A stretch of DNA of 10,334 nucleotides from Luminiphilus sp. (GCA_022425845.1 JAKMEU010000290.1:1-10334); one strand, 5' to 3'. Numbered from the stretch's first letter, positions 1 through 7,007 are shown. Notes: generated from the sequence alone by a model not told the origin. Numbers and translations: made by a program.

Positions 1-279
1 GGGTACGGACGCGGCCAGTACGGTATCAACGCAGTCTGTACCGGCTTCATTAAATTTACCGTGCGTGATCAGGCTGAACGTCAGGCCGTGGCTCAGGTAA
101 CGGCGCAGATTCTACTCGCGGGCAGCCGGTCGGCTCCCACAATGGCAGGGTCCGCTATCGTGGAGGACATCTACGCGGAGGAGCGGAACGTTCCCTACGA
201 AGAAGATTTATTTCCCAAGGCGATTCCCTTCGAGAATCAGGGTAGTGCAAGCATTTCTCTTACGCCGATCAATTTTTAG
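1..279 (+). CDS. 3' end of an unrecognised protein-coding gene (5' end outside window)
   Basis: Frame 1 is open from the first base to the TAG at 277-279, giving 92 residues with no stop. The frame has no convincing start of its own: the first usable codon, GTG at 61, lacks a Shine-Dalgarno sequence and the frame is already open before it. I therefore read it as the C-terminus of a longer gene. The fragment begins glycine-rich (GYGRGQYGINAVCTG), continues with a likely helix (RDQAERQAVAQVTAQILLAG) and ends in an acidic, proline-containing tail closing with SISLTPINF. A C-terminal phenylalanine after an alternating hydrophobic stretch resembles outer-membrane beta-barrel ends, but the preceding sequence does not look like a barrel, so I do not assign this. 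I do not recognise the family. It converges on the SRAP gene, whose stop lies about 70 bp away, with no clear terminator between them. Confidence 0.6.
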   Translation, partial: GYGRGQYGINAVCTGFIKFTVRDQAERQAVAQVTAQILLAGSRSAPTMAGSAIVEDIYAEERNVPYEEDLFPKAIPFENQGSASISLTPINF

Positions 280-351
280 AGCTTCATTCCAGTCGGAGGG
301 TGCCCCGGTCCCGGGTAGGATGCCGCCACTACGCTGTCAGATAATCGAGAT

Positions 352-978
352 TCAATCCGAGTCAAAAAGTCCTGGAGACCTCTGTTCCAACCTGGGTTTG
401 TCCTCGGCAACCTCGACGATCAAACCCTGATCATCATTGGCGGGTCGATTCACGCGCTCGCTGACTCGATGGCAGGCCACATCATGGGTGATCGCACTGG
501 CGAACAGGTCATGGCCTTCCAGCCAGTGGGTAATCCCCCGGGGATCGAGCAGCACGGGTTGACGATGGTGGATATGGGCGATGTTCGCCATGGCACCGCG
601 GGTCACAATGGCACACCCACTGGATTCATTATAAATGCCTGCAAAGTACAGCAGGTCGCCCTGCAGGTGATGGTACCAGGGGCGTTTTTTACCACCATCA
701 CGCTGCCATTCATACCAACCGTCGGCAACGAAGACACAACGCTTGGCCCCTCGAAAGGAAGGTTTCTCCCGCAGGGTTTCACTGCGTGCATTGCTGAGGT
801 GCATGGGAGTCTTCGCCCATGGCGGAGAATAATCCCAGGGCATCTGTCGGTAATCCTGCGCGGCGTCGATAACCAGCACCGAAGTCCCAGGGGCAATGTT
901 ATAGCGATCAGTCAGGGGGGGACTGAGATCCTGCAGGGCAGGCCGTTGGCTAACGGTCAGCGTGTAGCGACCGCACAT
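352..978 (-). CDS. SOS response-associated peptidase (SRAP/YedK/HMCES family) abasic-site crosslinking protein
   Basis: 208 residues, close to the usual length of bacterial YedK. SRAP proteins use Cys2, exposed after removal of the initiator Met, to form a covalent thiazolidine link with abasic sites in single-stranded DNA, shielding them during replication. All landmarks are present. MCGRY is at 1-5 with Cys2; RYNIAPG is at 25-31 with the conserved Asn27; NARSET is at 63-68; GWYEW is at 87-91 with the conserved Glu90; and IHHRQPV is at 136-142 with the conserved His before Arg139 (usually followed by MPV; here Gln replaces Met). Because the catalytic Cys must be residue 2, the ATG at 978 is certain even though the upstream Shine-Dalgarno sequence is weak. 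The gene stands alone on its strand. I see no LexA-type CTGT-N8-ACAG box upstream, so SOS control is not supported by sequence. Confidence 0.95.
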   Translation of the reverse strand: MCGRYTLTVSQRPALQDLSPPLTDRYNIAPGTSVLVIDAAQDYRQMPWDYSPPWAKTPMHLSNARSETLREKPSFRGAKRCVFVADGWYEWQRDGGKKRPWYHHLQGDLLYFAGIYNESSGCAIVTRGAMANIAHIHHRQPVLLDPRGITHWLEGHDLFASAITHDVACHRVSERVNRPANDDQGLIVEVAEDKPRLEQRSPGLFDSD

Positions 979-1127
979 GGCAGGTAGTTCACTTCTAGGC
1001 CTTCGACCCTGAATGAGCCCGAAGCCATCGCCACTGCCCAGGCCTGAGCATCACCGGGCAACCCCGCCGGCACGGGGGCCTGCAACTCGGCCCTGGCTTT
1101 TCCCCATCCTGGGTAACGGCTTTGCAT

Positions 1128-1168
1128 TGTCGCTACGTAAACCACTTTTCATGACCGCAGTAGCGACA
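1128..1168. repeat. Perfect 9-bp inverted repeat with 23-nt spacer
   Basis: TGTCGCTAC at 1128-1136 is repeated in inverse as GTAGCGACA at 1160-1168. The 23-nt spacer contains no further pairing that I can see. There is no T-tract on either strand, so it is not an ordinary terminator. It could be an operator, an RNA hairpin in the SRAP leader, or chance. Confidence 0.5.
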
Positions 1169-1285
1169 GTATATACCGAGGCCAGCAGCGGATGGCGCGC
1201 GTGGAAATCCCGGAAGGCAGGGGTACCAGCACAACTATCTTTTTGTGTGGGGAAGGGCTGGATTCACGGACAGGCGAATCAGCTC

Positions 1286-1317
1286 AAAAGCCGGCGCAGT
1301 CCTCATGGGCTGCGCCG
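1286..1317 (-). terminator. Rho-independent terminator of the beta-oxidation operon
   Basis: A perfect 8-bp stem (CGGCGCAG at 1292-1299 paired with CTGCGCCG at 1310-1317) with a 10-nt loop lies just 10 bp beyond the fadB-like stop codon. Read on the minus strand it is followed by GCTTTTG, a short four-U tract (complement of 1286-1289). Position and orientation fit termination of the thiolase-fadB transcript. Confidence 0.8.
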
Positions 1318-1327
1318 CCGCGCACCC

Positions 1328-3475
1328 TCAGGTAAACAATTCCCCTGCCGCGCACTTTTCACTGACGCAGTTGGGCGCCTTGAAGCGCTCACCATAGTGC
1401 CCAGCAAGTTCATCACAACGATTGATGAAGCGCTCCAAGCCATAGGTGTTAACGAACTGGATGAGGCCGCCGGTCCAGACGGGTGCGCCAATACCCATGA
1501 TCGAACCGATATTGCCATCGGCCACGGTGCGGAGCACACCCTCTTCAAGACAGCGTAGGGCTTCGATCACCTGACGGAAGAGCATTCGGTCTTTGGCATC
1601 CTGATCAGAGATGTCCAGGTCCGGTTTATAGTAGATGTCCAGCAGAGGCGGCCAGATTGCCTTGCTACCATCTTCAGCATACTCATAAAAACCGCCGCCA
1701 TGGTGTCGGCCGCCCCGACCATGTTCACCGATCATCGTATTGACCACATCTCGAGCAACCGCCGCATCACGGCCGCTGGTATCAATACCCATTTCTTCCC
1801 AGGTCTCCTGCGCCTTGCGCGATAGCTCGAGACTCACTTCATCATAGACAGCAAGGGGTCCTACCGGCATCCCAACCGCTTTACCGAGGTTGTCTATTCT
1901 CACGGGGTGCATGCCCTCGCTGAGCAACCGAACACCCTCGTCAATGAAGGTGCCAAATGTCCGGGAGGTAAAGAACCCGAGAGAATCGTTGACCACAATG
2001 GGGGTCTTGCGAATTTGCAAGGCGTAGTCAAAGGCCTTGGCCAATGCCAGGTCACCCGTCTTCTCACCCATGATGATTTCAACGAGAGGCATCTTGTCTA
2101 CGGGGGAGAAGAAGTGAACACCGATAAAGTTATTGGCGTCACGGCTGGCCTCAGCCAACTGGGTAATAGGCAAGGTCGAGGTATTGGAGCCCCAGATACC
2201 GCCCTCAGCCAGATAACCTTCCAGTTCTCCGGTGATCTGATGCTTAAGTTTAATATTCTCAAAGACCGCTTCAATGATGAGATCACAGCCCTGAAGGTCC
2301 TCATTGGCCGCGGTTGGCACGATCAGATCGAGAACAGCCTTGGCCTTCTCCTCTGTCATACGTCCGCGTTCGACCCGCTTCGCAAGCAGCTTCTCCGAGT
2401 AGGCCTTCCCCTTATCCGCGGCCTCCTGGCTAATGTCCTTGAGGATGACTTCTATCCCCGCCATGGCAGATACGTAGGCAATGCCCTGCCCCATCATCCC
2501 GGCACCCAGCACCCCTACCTTTTGGGTTTTCTGGGGGGGAACATCCTTGGGTCGTGACGCACCGCCATTGATCTGGTTCATCTGAAAGAAGAACGTATTG
2601 ATCATGTTCTTGGCTTGGGGGGTCAGCGCCAGATAAGTCAGGCCTCGACTTTCGATGCGCATGGCCGTTTCAAAATCGACCCGCATGGCCGCGACGGCGA
2701 TATCGAGAATCTTGGCGGGCGCGGGAAGCAGGCCGCGGGTTTTCTGCTGCAGCATCGCAGCGGCCGCCGGCAACATCTGCGCGACACCCGGTGAGTTCGC
2801 GTTACCACCGGGTATCTTGTAACCCTTGGTGTCCCAGGGCTGGGTCATAGCCGCCTCATCATCCTTATGGGCAGTTACCCAGGCTTTAGCGGCCGGCAGC
2901 AACTCATCAAGGGAATCCACCGTGGCATCAATGAGGCCCGCCTGCTGTGCTTTTGCAGGCACCACACGCTTCCCTTCAAGCAGGTACTCGTTGGACGCCA
3001 TCAGGCCCATGAGATAAATCGCCTTGACGACACCGCCACCGCCGGGAAGAAGCCCCAATGTGACTTCTGGGAATCCCAGTTGCACTGACTTATCACTCCA
3101 GGCGACCCGGTGATTACAGGCCAGCGACAGTTCAAGACCTCCGCCCAGTGCTGCGCCATTAATCGCGGCAGCAACGGGTACGGCTAGTTTTTCAAGACGC
3201 CGCATGGCGGCTTTGGTGGCCTCAACGCCCTGGAAAAACTCATCAGCCTTGTCTTCGGTCACCTGACACAGCATGTTCAGGTCACCCCCGGCAAAAAACG
3301 TTTTCTTCGCCGAAGTCAGAACAACGCCGGTCAGGCCGTCCTCCGCCTCCAGCCTATCTATCGTAGTTTCCAACAGCGGCAAGAACTCGGCGCTCATTGA
3401 GTTTACGGGGCCATCCATATCCATCGTTACAGTGACGATGCCATCAGCATCTTTGTCGTAGTGAAATCCAGTCAT
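1328..3475 (-). CDS. fadB: Fatty-acid oxidation multifunctional enzyme: enoyl-CoA hydratase / 3-hydroxyacyl-CoA dehydrogenase (FadB/FadJ-type)
   Basis: 715 residues, the normal length of FadB/FadJ alpha subunits. It hydrates 2-enoyl-CoA and oxidises the 3-hydroxyacyl-CoA product with NAD+, in the cytosol. The N-terminal crotonase domain (about 1-190) has the oxyanion-hole segment AGGDL at 62-66 and both catalytic glutamates, Glu115 (GGGLEL) and Glu137 (GFPEVTLGLLPG). The NAD-binding domain begins near 318, with the GAGMMG Rossmann loop at 324-329. The dehydrogenase catalytic pair is His454 (GVHFFSP) and Glu466 (PLVEII), with Ser433 in SNTST. The Asn that usually completes this site (GFxxNR) is Ser504 here (GFFTSR). 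C-terminal dehydrogenase domains fill 499-715. The start at 3475 has AAGGA 10 nt upstream. The gene follows the thiolase by 25 bp, so both form one transcript, in the order thiolase then hydratase/dehydrogenase, opposite to E. coli fadBA. The symbol is by function; orthology to fadB rather than fadJ is not settled. Confidence 0.95.
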   Translation of the reverse strand: MTGFHYDKDADGIVTVTMDMDGPVNSMSAEFLPLLETTIDRLEAEDGLTGVVLTSAKKTFFAGGDLNMLCQVTEDKADEFFQGVEATKAAMRRLEKLAVPVAAAINGAALGGGLELSLACNHRVAWSDKSVQLGFPEVTLGLLPGGGGVVKAIYLMGLMASNEYLLEGKRVVPAKAQQAGLIDATVDSLDELLPAAKAWVTAHKDDEAAMTQPWDTKGYKIPGGNANSPGVAQMLPAAAAMLQQKTRGLLPAPAKILDIAVAAMRVDFETAMRIESRGLTYLALTPQAKNMINTFFFQMNQINGGASRPKDVPPQKTQKVGVLGAGMMGQGIAYVSAMAGIEVILKDISQEAADKGKAYSEKLLAKRVERGRMTEEKAKAVLDLIVPTAANEDLQGCDLIIEAVFENIKLKHQITGELEGYLAEGGIWGSNTSTLPITQLAEASRDANNFIGVHFFSPVDKMPLVEIIMGEKTGDLALAKAFDYALQIRKTPIVVNDSLGFFTSRTFGTFIDEGVRLLSEGMHPVRIDNLGKAVGMPVGPLAVYDEVSLELSRKAQETWEEMGIDTSGRDAAVARDVVNTMIGEHGRGGRHHGGGFYEYAEDGSKAIWPPLLDIYYKPDLDISDQDAKDRMLFRQVIEALRCLEEGVLRTVADGNIGSIMGIGAPVWTGGLIQFVNTYGLERFINRCDELAGHYGERFKAPNCVSEKCAAGELFT

Positions 3476-3500
3476 GTTCCTGACGTCCTTTTAGGTTGGC

Positions 3501-4709
3501 TCAAACGCGTTCAATAATGGTGGAAATGCCCATGCCGCCACCCACACAGAGTGACAACATGGCGCGTTTGGCATCGCGCCTTTCCAGTTCATCTAACACC
3601 GTGCTGACAAGACATCCGCCTGTCGCACCGAGGGGGTGGCCCATGGCGATGGCCCCACCGTTAACGTTGGTCACCTCTGGGTCGAGATCAAGATCCTGCA
3701 TGTAACGTAAGACCACCGAGGCGAATGCTTCGTTGATTTCCCATAGGTCAATATCCGCTTTGGTCATTCCGGCGCGCTTGAGGCACTTCTCGGCTGCCGG
3801 CCCCGGACCGGTCAGCATAATGATGGGATCGGTGGCCAGGACGGCGGTGGCGACAATGCGACCCCGGGGCTTCAAACCCAGATCCTTGGCAGCGCGCTCG
3901 CTACCAATCAATACCGCTGAGGAGCCATCGACGATGCCCGAGGAATTGCCCGGCGTGTGGACGTGGTCGATCCGGTCAAGCTCGGGGTATTTGTTGATAA
4001 TAATGTCATCAAAGCCCAAACCGCCGTGCATCTCGAATGAGGCCTTCAGCTTGGCCAGCCCTTCCATTGAGGTCTGGGGCTTGATGAAATCGTCGCGCTC
4101 GAGAATGGTAATACCGCAATCATCCTTCACCGGAATCACCGAACCGTCAAACCAGCCACTATCCCTGGCATGGGCTGCGCGTTGTTGCGATTGCACCGCG
4201 TAGGCGTCAACGTCCTGCCGCGACCAGCCCCCCAGCATCGCTATGGTATCGGCACCAATACCCTGGGGCACAAACCCTGTCTTCATGGAAAAACCAGGAT
4301 CAGAGCCCATGGCCCCGCCATTGGAGCCCATGGGCACCCGGGACATGCATTCAATACCGCCAGCCACCACGAGGTCTTCCCAGCCTGAGGCCACTTTCTG
4401 GGCGGCGATGTTCACCGCCTCCAGACCCGATGCGCAGAAGCGGTCCAGTTGTACACCCGCCACCGACTCATCCCAGTCTGCGTTTTGGACGATCATCTTG
4501 GCAACATCCGATCCCTGTTCACCGATAGGTGTCACGCAACCCATGACAACATCATCCACATAGGACGTGTCCAGGTCGTGGCGAGATTGCAGCGCCCTCA
4601 AAAGACCGGCACCCAGGTCCACCGGTTTGACCTCATAAAGCGTGCCATCTTTCTTGCCCTTGCTGCGGGGAGTACGAACGGCGTCGTAGATATATGCTGC
4701 TGTTGTCAT
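3501..4709 (-). CDS. fadA: Acetyl-CoA C-acyltransferase (thiolase) of beta-oxidation
   Basis: 402 residues from the ATG at 4709. It cleaves 3-ketoacyl-CoA with CoA to acetyl-CoA and a shortened acyl-CoA, the last step of the beta-oxidation cycle. Family landmarks are the N-terminal YDAVRTP (8-14), nucleophile Cys92 in RFCASGLEA, NSSGIVDGSSA (substrate-loop region), NEAFA at 327-331, catalytic His358 in MGHPLGATG and the second active-site Cys388 in SLCVGGGMG. The frame stays open for 24 codons upstream, but those residues resemble no thiolase N-terminus, and only the 4709 ATG has a well-placed GGAG. It is the first gene of a two-gene operon with the downstream hydratase/dehydrogenase. Its partner suggests long- or medium-chain fatty-acid degradation, not PHB synthesis, but chain-length preference cannot be read from sequence. 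The symbol is functional, not proof of orthology. Confidence 0.95.
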   Translation of the reverse strand: MTTAAYIYDAVRTPRSKGKKDGTLYEVKPVDLGAGLLRALQSRHDLDTSYVDDVVMGCVTPIGEQGSDVAKMIVQNADWDESVAGVQLDRFCASGLEAVNIAAQKVASGWEDLVVAGGIECMSRVPMGSNGGAMGSDPGFSMKTGFVPQGIGADTIAMLGGWSRQDVDAYAVQSQQRAAHARDSGWFDGSVIPVKDDCGITILERDDFIKPQTSMEGLAKLKASFEMHGGLGFDDIIINKYPELDRIDHVHTPGNSSGIVDGSSAVLIGSERAAKDLGLKPRGRIVATAVLATDPIIMLTGPGPAAEKCLKRAGMTKADIDLWEINEAFASVVLRYMQDLDLDPEVTNVNGGAIAMGHPLGATGGCLVSTVLDELERRDAKRAMLSLCVGGGMGISTIIERV

Positions 4710-4714
4710 GATGT

Positions 4715-4718
4715 CTCC
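4715..4718 (-). promoter_or_regulatory. Shine-Dalgarno sequence that fixes the thiolase start
   Basis: GGAG on the minus strand, 5 nt before the ATG at 4709. The longer in-frame ATG at 4781 has no comparable site and would add 24 residues unlike any thiolase N-terminus. Confidence 0.75.
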
Positions 4719-4801
4719 ATAGGCGCTGGCGCCTGGTGTTATAACGTGCTGGTGGCGTACATGCGGAGGCTGCGGGGCCAAAAAAAACTGGCGGGAAGAA
4801 A

Positions 4802-4831
4802 AACATACTCCAAGTTCAAATTCAATCTTAA
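4802..4831 (-). promoter_or_regulatory. Possible sigma-70 promoter for the thiolase-fadB operon
   Basis: The minus strand reads TTAAGA (4/6 to TTGACA), then an 18-nt spacer, then TATGTT (4/6 to TATAAT). Transcription would begin about 85 nt before the thiolase ATG. This is a weak match in an AT-rich patch and is offered as the best candidate only. Confidence 0.3.
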
Positions 4832-4855
4832 TGGCCTTAGTGGGGGTCGAGGTTA

Positions 4856-4873
4856 TTGCGTTCGTGATCGCAA
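4856..4873. repeat. Short inverted repeat TTGCG-N8-CGCAA, possible operator
   Basis: Two 5-bp inverted arms (4856-4860 and 4869-4873) separated by 8 bp, upstream of the candidate thiolase promoter. The size and symmetry suit a TetR- or GntR-type dimer site, but such short repeats also arise by chance. Confidence 0.25.
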
Positions 4874-5066
4874 CGTCGTGGTTGGTAATGCTCCGGCACT
4901 ACCCAAAATCCACCTGGCCTGCGGGGAAACAGCGGACCAGCGCATACTTTGACCAGCAAAATCAGCAATTGATCGCTGTCTGATCTAGGCTGACCCTGCC
5001 GTATCACAAGGCCACCCTGCCACTGGAATGTTTCCGGCGGCCCAAGCTCCCTGGAGTAAACAATCA

Positions 5067-5834
5067 ATGAGAAACCTCTGCATATTAATGCTATCCCTAA
5101 TTGCGGCATCGGCGGCAACCGGCCAGGAAGCCGAGATGCGCTCCGAATTTGTGTACTGCAGCCTGAACCCGGAAAAAACAATGGCGGACGTTGTCGCGCA
5201 AAGTAAGCGCTATGGCGAGTTTTCCAAGGCACAGAAAACCAAATACGCCCAGGCCATCATGACGCCCATGCACAGCGGCGATACCAGCGGCTACGACTAC
5301 ATCCTGTGGGGTACCTGGCCCGACGGACAGGCGATGTATGATGAGTGGGGCTCCTATGCCAATGATTACAAGGCCTGGCTCGACGAAAACTCTGATGGTT
5401 CGGCTGTGGAACCCGCTTCTACCTGTAACCGCTCCGTCGCCACCTACAACAGCCTGGTCAGCCGGGTTGCGATTCCAGCAGAAGAGCGCGACGCAAAACG
5501 TCCGGTTCAGTTCAGTCGCTGCTCATTGAAAGAGGGCGTATCCATCGATCAACTCTACGCTCAGGCCGCAGCCAACAAAGAGGTTATGGAGGCCGGCGGT
5601 TTCAAGGGCTGGGCGATCTCTTACCTGTTTCCTTACATGGGATTTGACGGCAAGCAGGAATACGATTTCATCCAGACCAACTACTGGTACTCCTTCGCTT
5701 CCCGCGCACACATGGCGAACAACTGGTTGGACTTCGTAGCGGAAAACCCCGAGATCGAGAGCAGCATGAACCTGCTGGTCAGTTGCGAAGGATCCAACTC
5801 ATTTGTCTATGAAGGAACCTTTAACAATCTGTAA
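5067..5834 (+). CDS. Secreted two-repeat protein of unknown function with duplicated cysteine pairs
   Basis: 255 residues from the ATG at 5067, chosen because GGAG lies 10 nt upstream and because it gives a clean Sec signal peptide: basic MRN, hydrophobic core to about residue 17, likely cleavage after Gly19 (ATG/QEAE). The frame is open 13 codons further upstream, but that extension would bury the signal. I do not recognise the family. The mature chain is two similar halves. Half 1 is about 27-131, with FVYCSL at 28-33, GYDYILWGTW at 75-84 and C120. Half 2 is about 148-255, with FSRCSL at 149-154, EYDFIQTNYW at 198-207 and C240. The four mature-chain cysteines are C31/C120 and C152/C240, spaced 89 and 88 residues, suggesting one disulfide per domain. 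It is rich in Tyr and Trp. Each half could be a ferredoxin-like dimeric alpha/beta-barrel domain, which is inference. It is monocistronic, with a hairpin just downstream. Confidence 0.85.
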   Translation: MRNLCILMLSLIAASAATGQEAEMRSEFVYCSLNPEKTMADVVAQSKRYGEFSKAQKTKYAQAIMTPMHSGDTSGYDYILWGTWPDGQAMYDEWGSYANDYKAWLDENSDGSAVEPASTCNRSVATYNSLVSRVAIPAEERDAKRPVQFSRCSLKEGVSIDQLYAQAAANKEVMEAGGFKGWAISYLFPYMGFDGKQEYDFIQTNYWYSFASRAHMANNWLDFVAENPEIESSMNLLVSCEGSNSFVYEGTFNNL

Positions 5835-5841
5835 TCCCTCA

Positions 5842-5871
5842 GCGGGAGGTACCGGAGCACCGGCCTCCCGC
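5842..5871 (+). terminator. Strong GC hairpin downstream of the secreted-protein gene, probable terminator
   Basis: GCGGGAGG (5842-5849) pairs perfectly with CCTCCCGC (5864-5871). Inside, CCGG (5852-5855) pairs with CCGG (5860-5863) around an AGCA loop, leaving a two-base bulge. It starts 8 bp after the stop codon. The following GTTGCTTGC is only mildly U-rich, so termination may be inefficient or the hairpin may mainly protect the 3' end. Confidence 0.6.
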
Positions 5872-6000
5872 GTTGCTTGCGCGGCGCAATCGGCCTTTCA
5901 CATGAAACCTGTAACCAAGCGCTGCAGTTCGAATCGAAGAAAGCAATGCCAGGCCCGGTATCGACAAATTATCGTTCCCGCAGATGACCCAACGACGTGA

Positions 6001-6948
6001 TCAGTCCAGAGGTGTCACTGTGTCGCCAAGATCTCGGGTAATGATTTCCCGAATGTGGGCCTTTAGCTGCTGATAAAAGTGTCGGGACGGCGCATGACGT
6101 CGGTACAGAAAAGCGTGCTCGCGGAAGAGCCGCCCCCCCTGCAGTCGCTGGACCCTCAGTTCCTCCGGACGATGAATTTCGCTGCGGACATAGAGGGCTG
6201 GAAGAAAAGCCAGCCCCATACCCATAACCACCATCTGCCGGAGCGTGTCGAGACTGGTCCCTTCATAATCGCTGTTCAGCCGAGCCCCAGCGCGCTCACA
6301 GATCCGTTCGACTTCACGTCGCATGGTGTGGCGCTCGTCCATGGCAAGAATATCGAGACCGCGCAGGTCTCGCTCCGCCACATCGCCCACCGCCGGAAAA
6401 TCCATATCTACAGGACTGGCGAGAAAGAGCGGCTCGCGAAACAGGGGCTCGCGGACAAGCGCCTCGGGAACCGATGAGATCGGGCCGATCACCAGGTCAA
6501 AGCGCCCCTCCTCGAGACCTTTAAGCAACATGTCTGGCACCTCCTCCCGGACGTGCAAGCGCAGTTGCTGAAAACGCTGGTGCAGGCTCGGTAGCAAACT
6601 GGGCAGCAGATAGGGGCCGAGTGTCGGCGGCACACCGAGTCTGTAGGTGGAATGACTGTGATCACTGATGAGGTGCGCGCTTTCCACAATATTACGCCAC
6701 TGAGCCATCAGGGTCAGTGCCTCAGGTAACAGGTCACGCCCCGCCGGGGTCAGCAGAGTCGCGTTGCGGGTTCGTTCGAAGAGAACCACACCGAGGGCCT
6801 CTTCCAGGGCGCGTAACTGCACCGTCAAGGTCGGCTGCGTAACGCCGAGGCGCTGGGCCGCCTGGCGCAGGGAGCCCACCTCGGCGACCTCGGCAAAGTA
6901 TTCCAACTGTCTCAACGAAGCCAAACAAATACCCCCTCCGATCGCCAA
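6001..6948 (-). CDS. LysR-family transcriptional regulator, OxyR-like but lacking the peroxidatic cysteine
   Basis: 315 residues from ATG 6948. The N-terminal winged helix-turn-helix spans about 12-70 (LRQLEYF; SLRQAAQRLGVTQPTLTVQL at 26-45; LGVVLFERT). The effector domain runs from about 100 onward, with RLGVPPTLGPYLLP typical of the OxyR-like branch. Alignment by eye to E. coli OxyR through the TSLDTLRQMV and GLAFLPALYV segments puts Thr208 at the position of the peroxide-sensing Cys199, and Cys217 at that of Cys208 (9 residues apart in both). It is therefore unlikely to be a classical peroxide sensor. It is divergent from the SulP/carbonic anhydrase operon across 144 bp that contain a LysR-type box, so it probably controls that operon and itself. 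Start uncertain: a TTG at 6924 is preceded by GGAGG with a 10-nt spacer and would give a more typical N-terminus (MASLRQLEYF, 307 residues); the ATG at 6948 has no good ribosome-binding site. Confidence 0.93.
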   Translation of the reverse strand: MAIGGGICLASLRQLEYFAEVAEVGSLRQAAQRLGVTQPTLTVQLRALEEALGVVLFERTRNATLLTPAGRDLLPEALTLMAQWRNIVESAHLISDHSHSTYRLGVPPTLGPYLLPSLLPSLHQRFQQLRLHVREEVPDMLLKGLEEGRFDLVIGPISSVPEALVREPLFREPLFLASPVDMDFPAVGDVAERDLRGLDILAMDERHTMRREVERICERAGARLNSDYEGTSLDTLRQMVVMGMGLAFLPALYVRSEIHRPEELRVQRLQGGRLFREHAFLYRRHAPSRHFYQQLKAHIREIITRDLGDTVTPLD

Positions 6949-7007
6949 AGATCCAGGCGCTTAAAAAACTAGCGGTAACAGCCTGCTCACAGCGCCTGCA
7001 TTACCAT

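Larger units (their letters stand above)
979..1327. other. Intergenic region between the SRAP gene and the fadB-like gene
   Basis: About 350 bp with no credible gene. The open frames that cross it lack ribosome-binding sites and family resemblance. It holds a perfect 9-bp inverted repeat (1128-1168) and the fadB-side terminator (1286-1317), both listed separately. The minus strand should also contain the SRAP promoter. A TATACT hexamer lies near 1170 on that strand, but it has no good -35 partner, so I do not call it. Confidence 0.6.
4710..5066. other. Divergent intergenic region between thiolase operon and secreted-protein gene
   Basis: 357 bp without a credible gene; a 131-codon minus-strand open frame crosses it but overlaps the start of the next gene and looks like no protein family. 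It should hold both divergent promoters. On the minus strand a weak sigma-70-like pair is visible: TTAAGA (complement of 4826-4831) and TATGTT (complement of 4802-4807), spaced 18 bp. An inverted repeat TTGCG-N8-CGCAA at 4856-4873 sits just upstream of it. I see no FadR-type or PsrA-type operator matching the published consensus sequences. Confidence 0.5.

Noticed and set aside
303..315. CCCCGGTCCCGGG as a terminator for the first gene
   Set aside because: Only three or so base pairs can form around a usable loop, and no T-tract follows on either strand.
1157..1175. ACAGTATATACC as a LexA box for the SRAP gene
   Set aside because: The paired half CTGT at the required 8-bp spacing is absent on either side, so the SOS consensus is not met.
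1013..1558. 181-codon plus-strand open frame reaching into the fadB-like gene
   Set aside because: Its second half is antisense to the conserved 3' end of the fadB-like gene and covers its terminator; no family resemblance.
4780..4787. Run of eight A (T8 on the minus strand) as a possible terminator ahead of the thiolase gene
   Set aside because: No hairpin precedes the T-run on the minus strand. It lies in the thiolase leader, where early termination would need such a stem.
4837..5232. 131-codon minus-strand open frame across the divergent intergenic region
   Set aside because: It overlaps the start and signal peptide of the well-supported gene at 5067, has no ribosome-binding site, and its Arg/Pro-rich sequence resembles an antisense shadow.
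5926..5943. GTTCGAATC, resembling a tRNA T-loop
   Set aside because: The flanking bases do not form a T-stem (TGCAG against CGAAG), and no acceptor or anticodon arm can be drawn around it.
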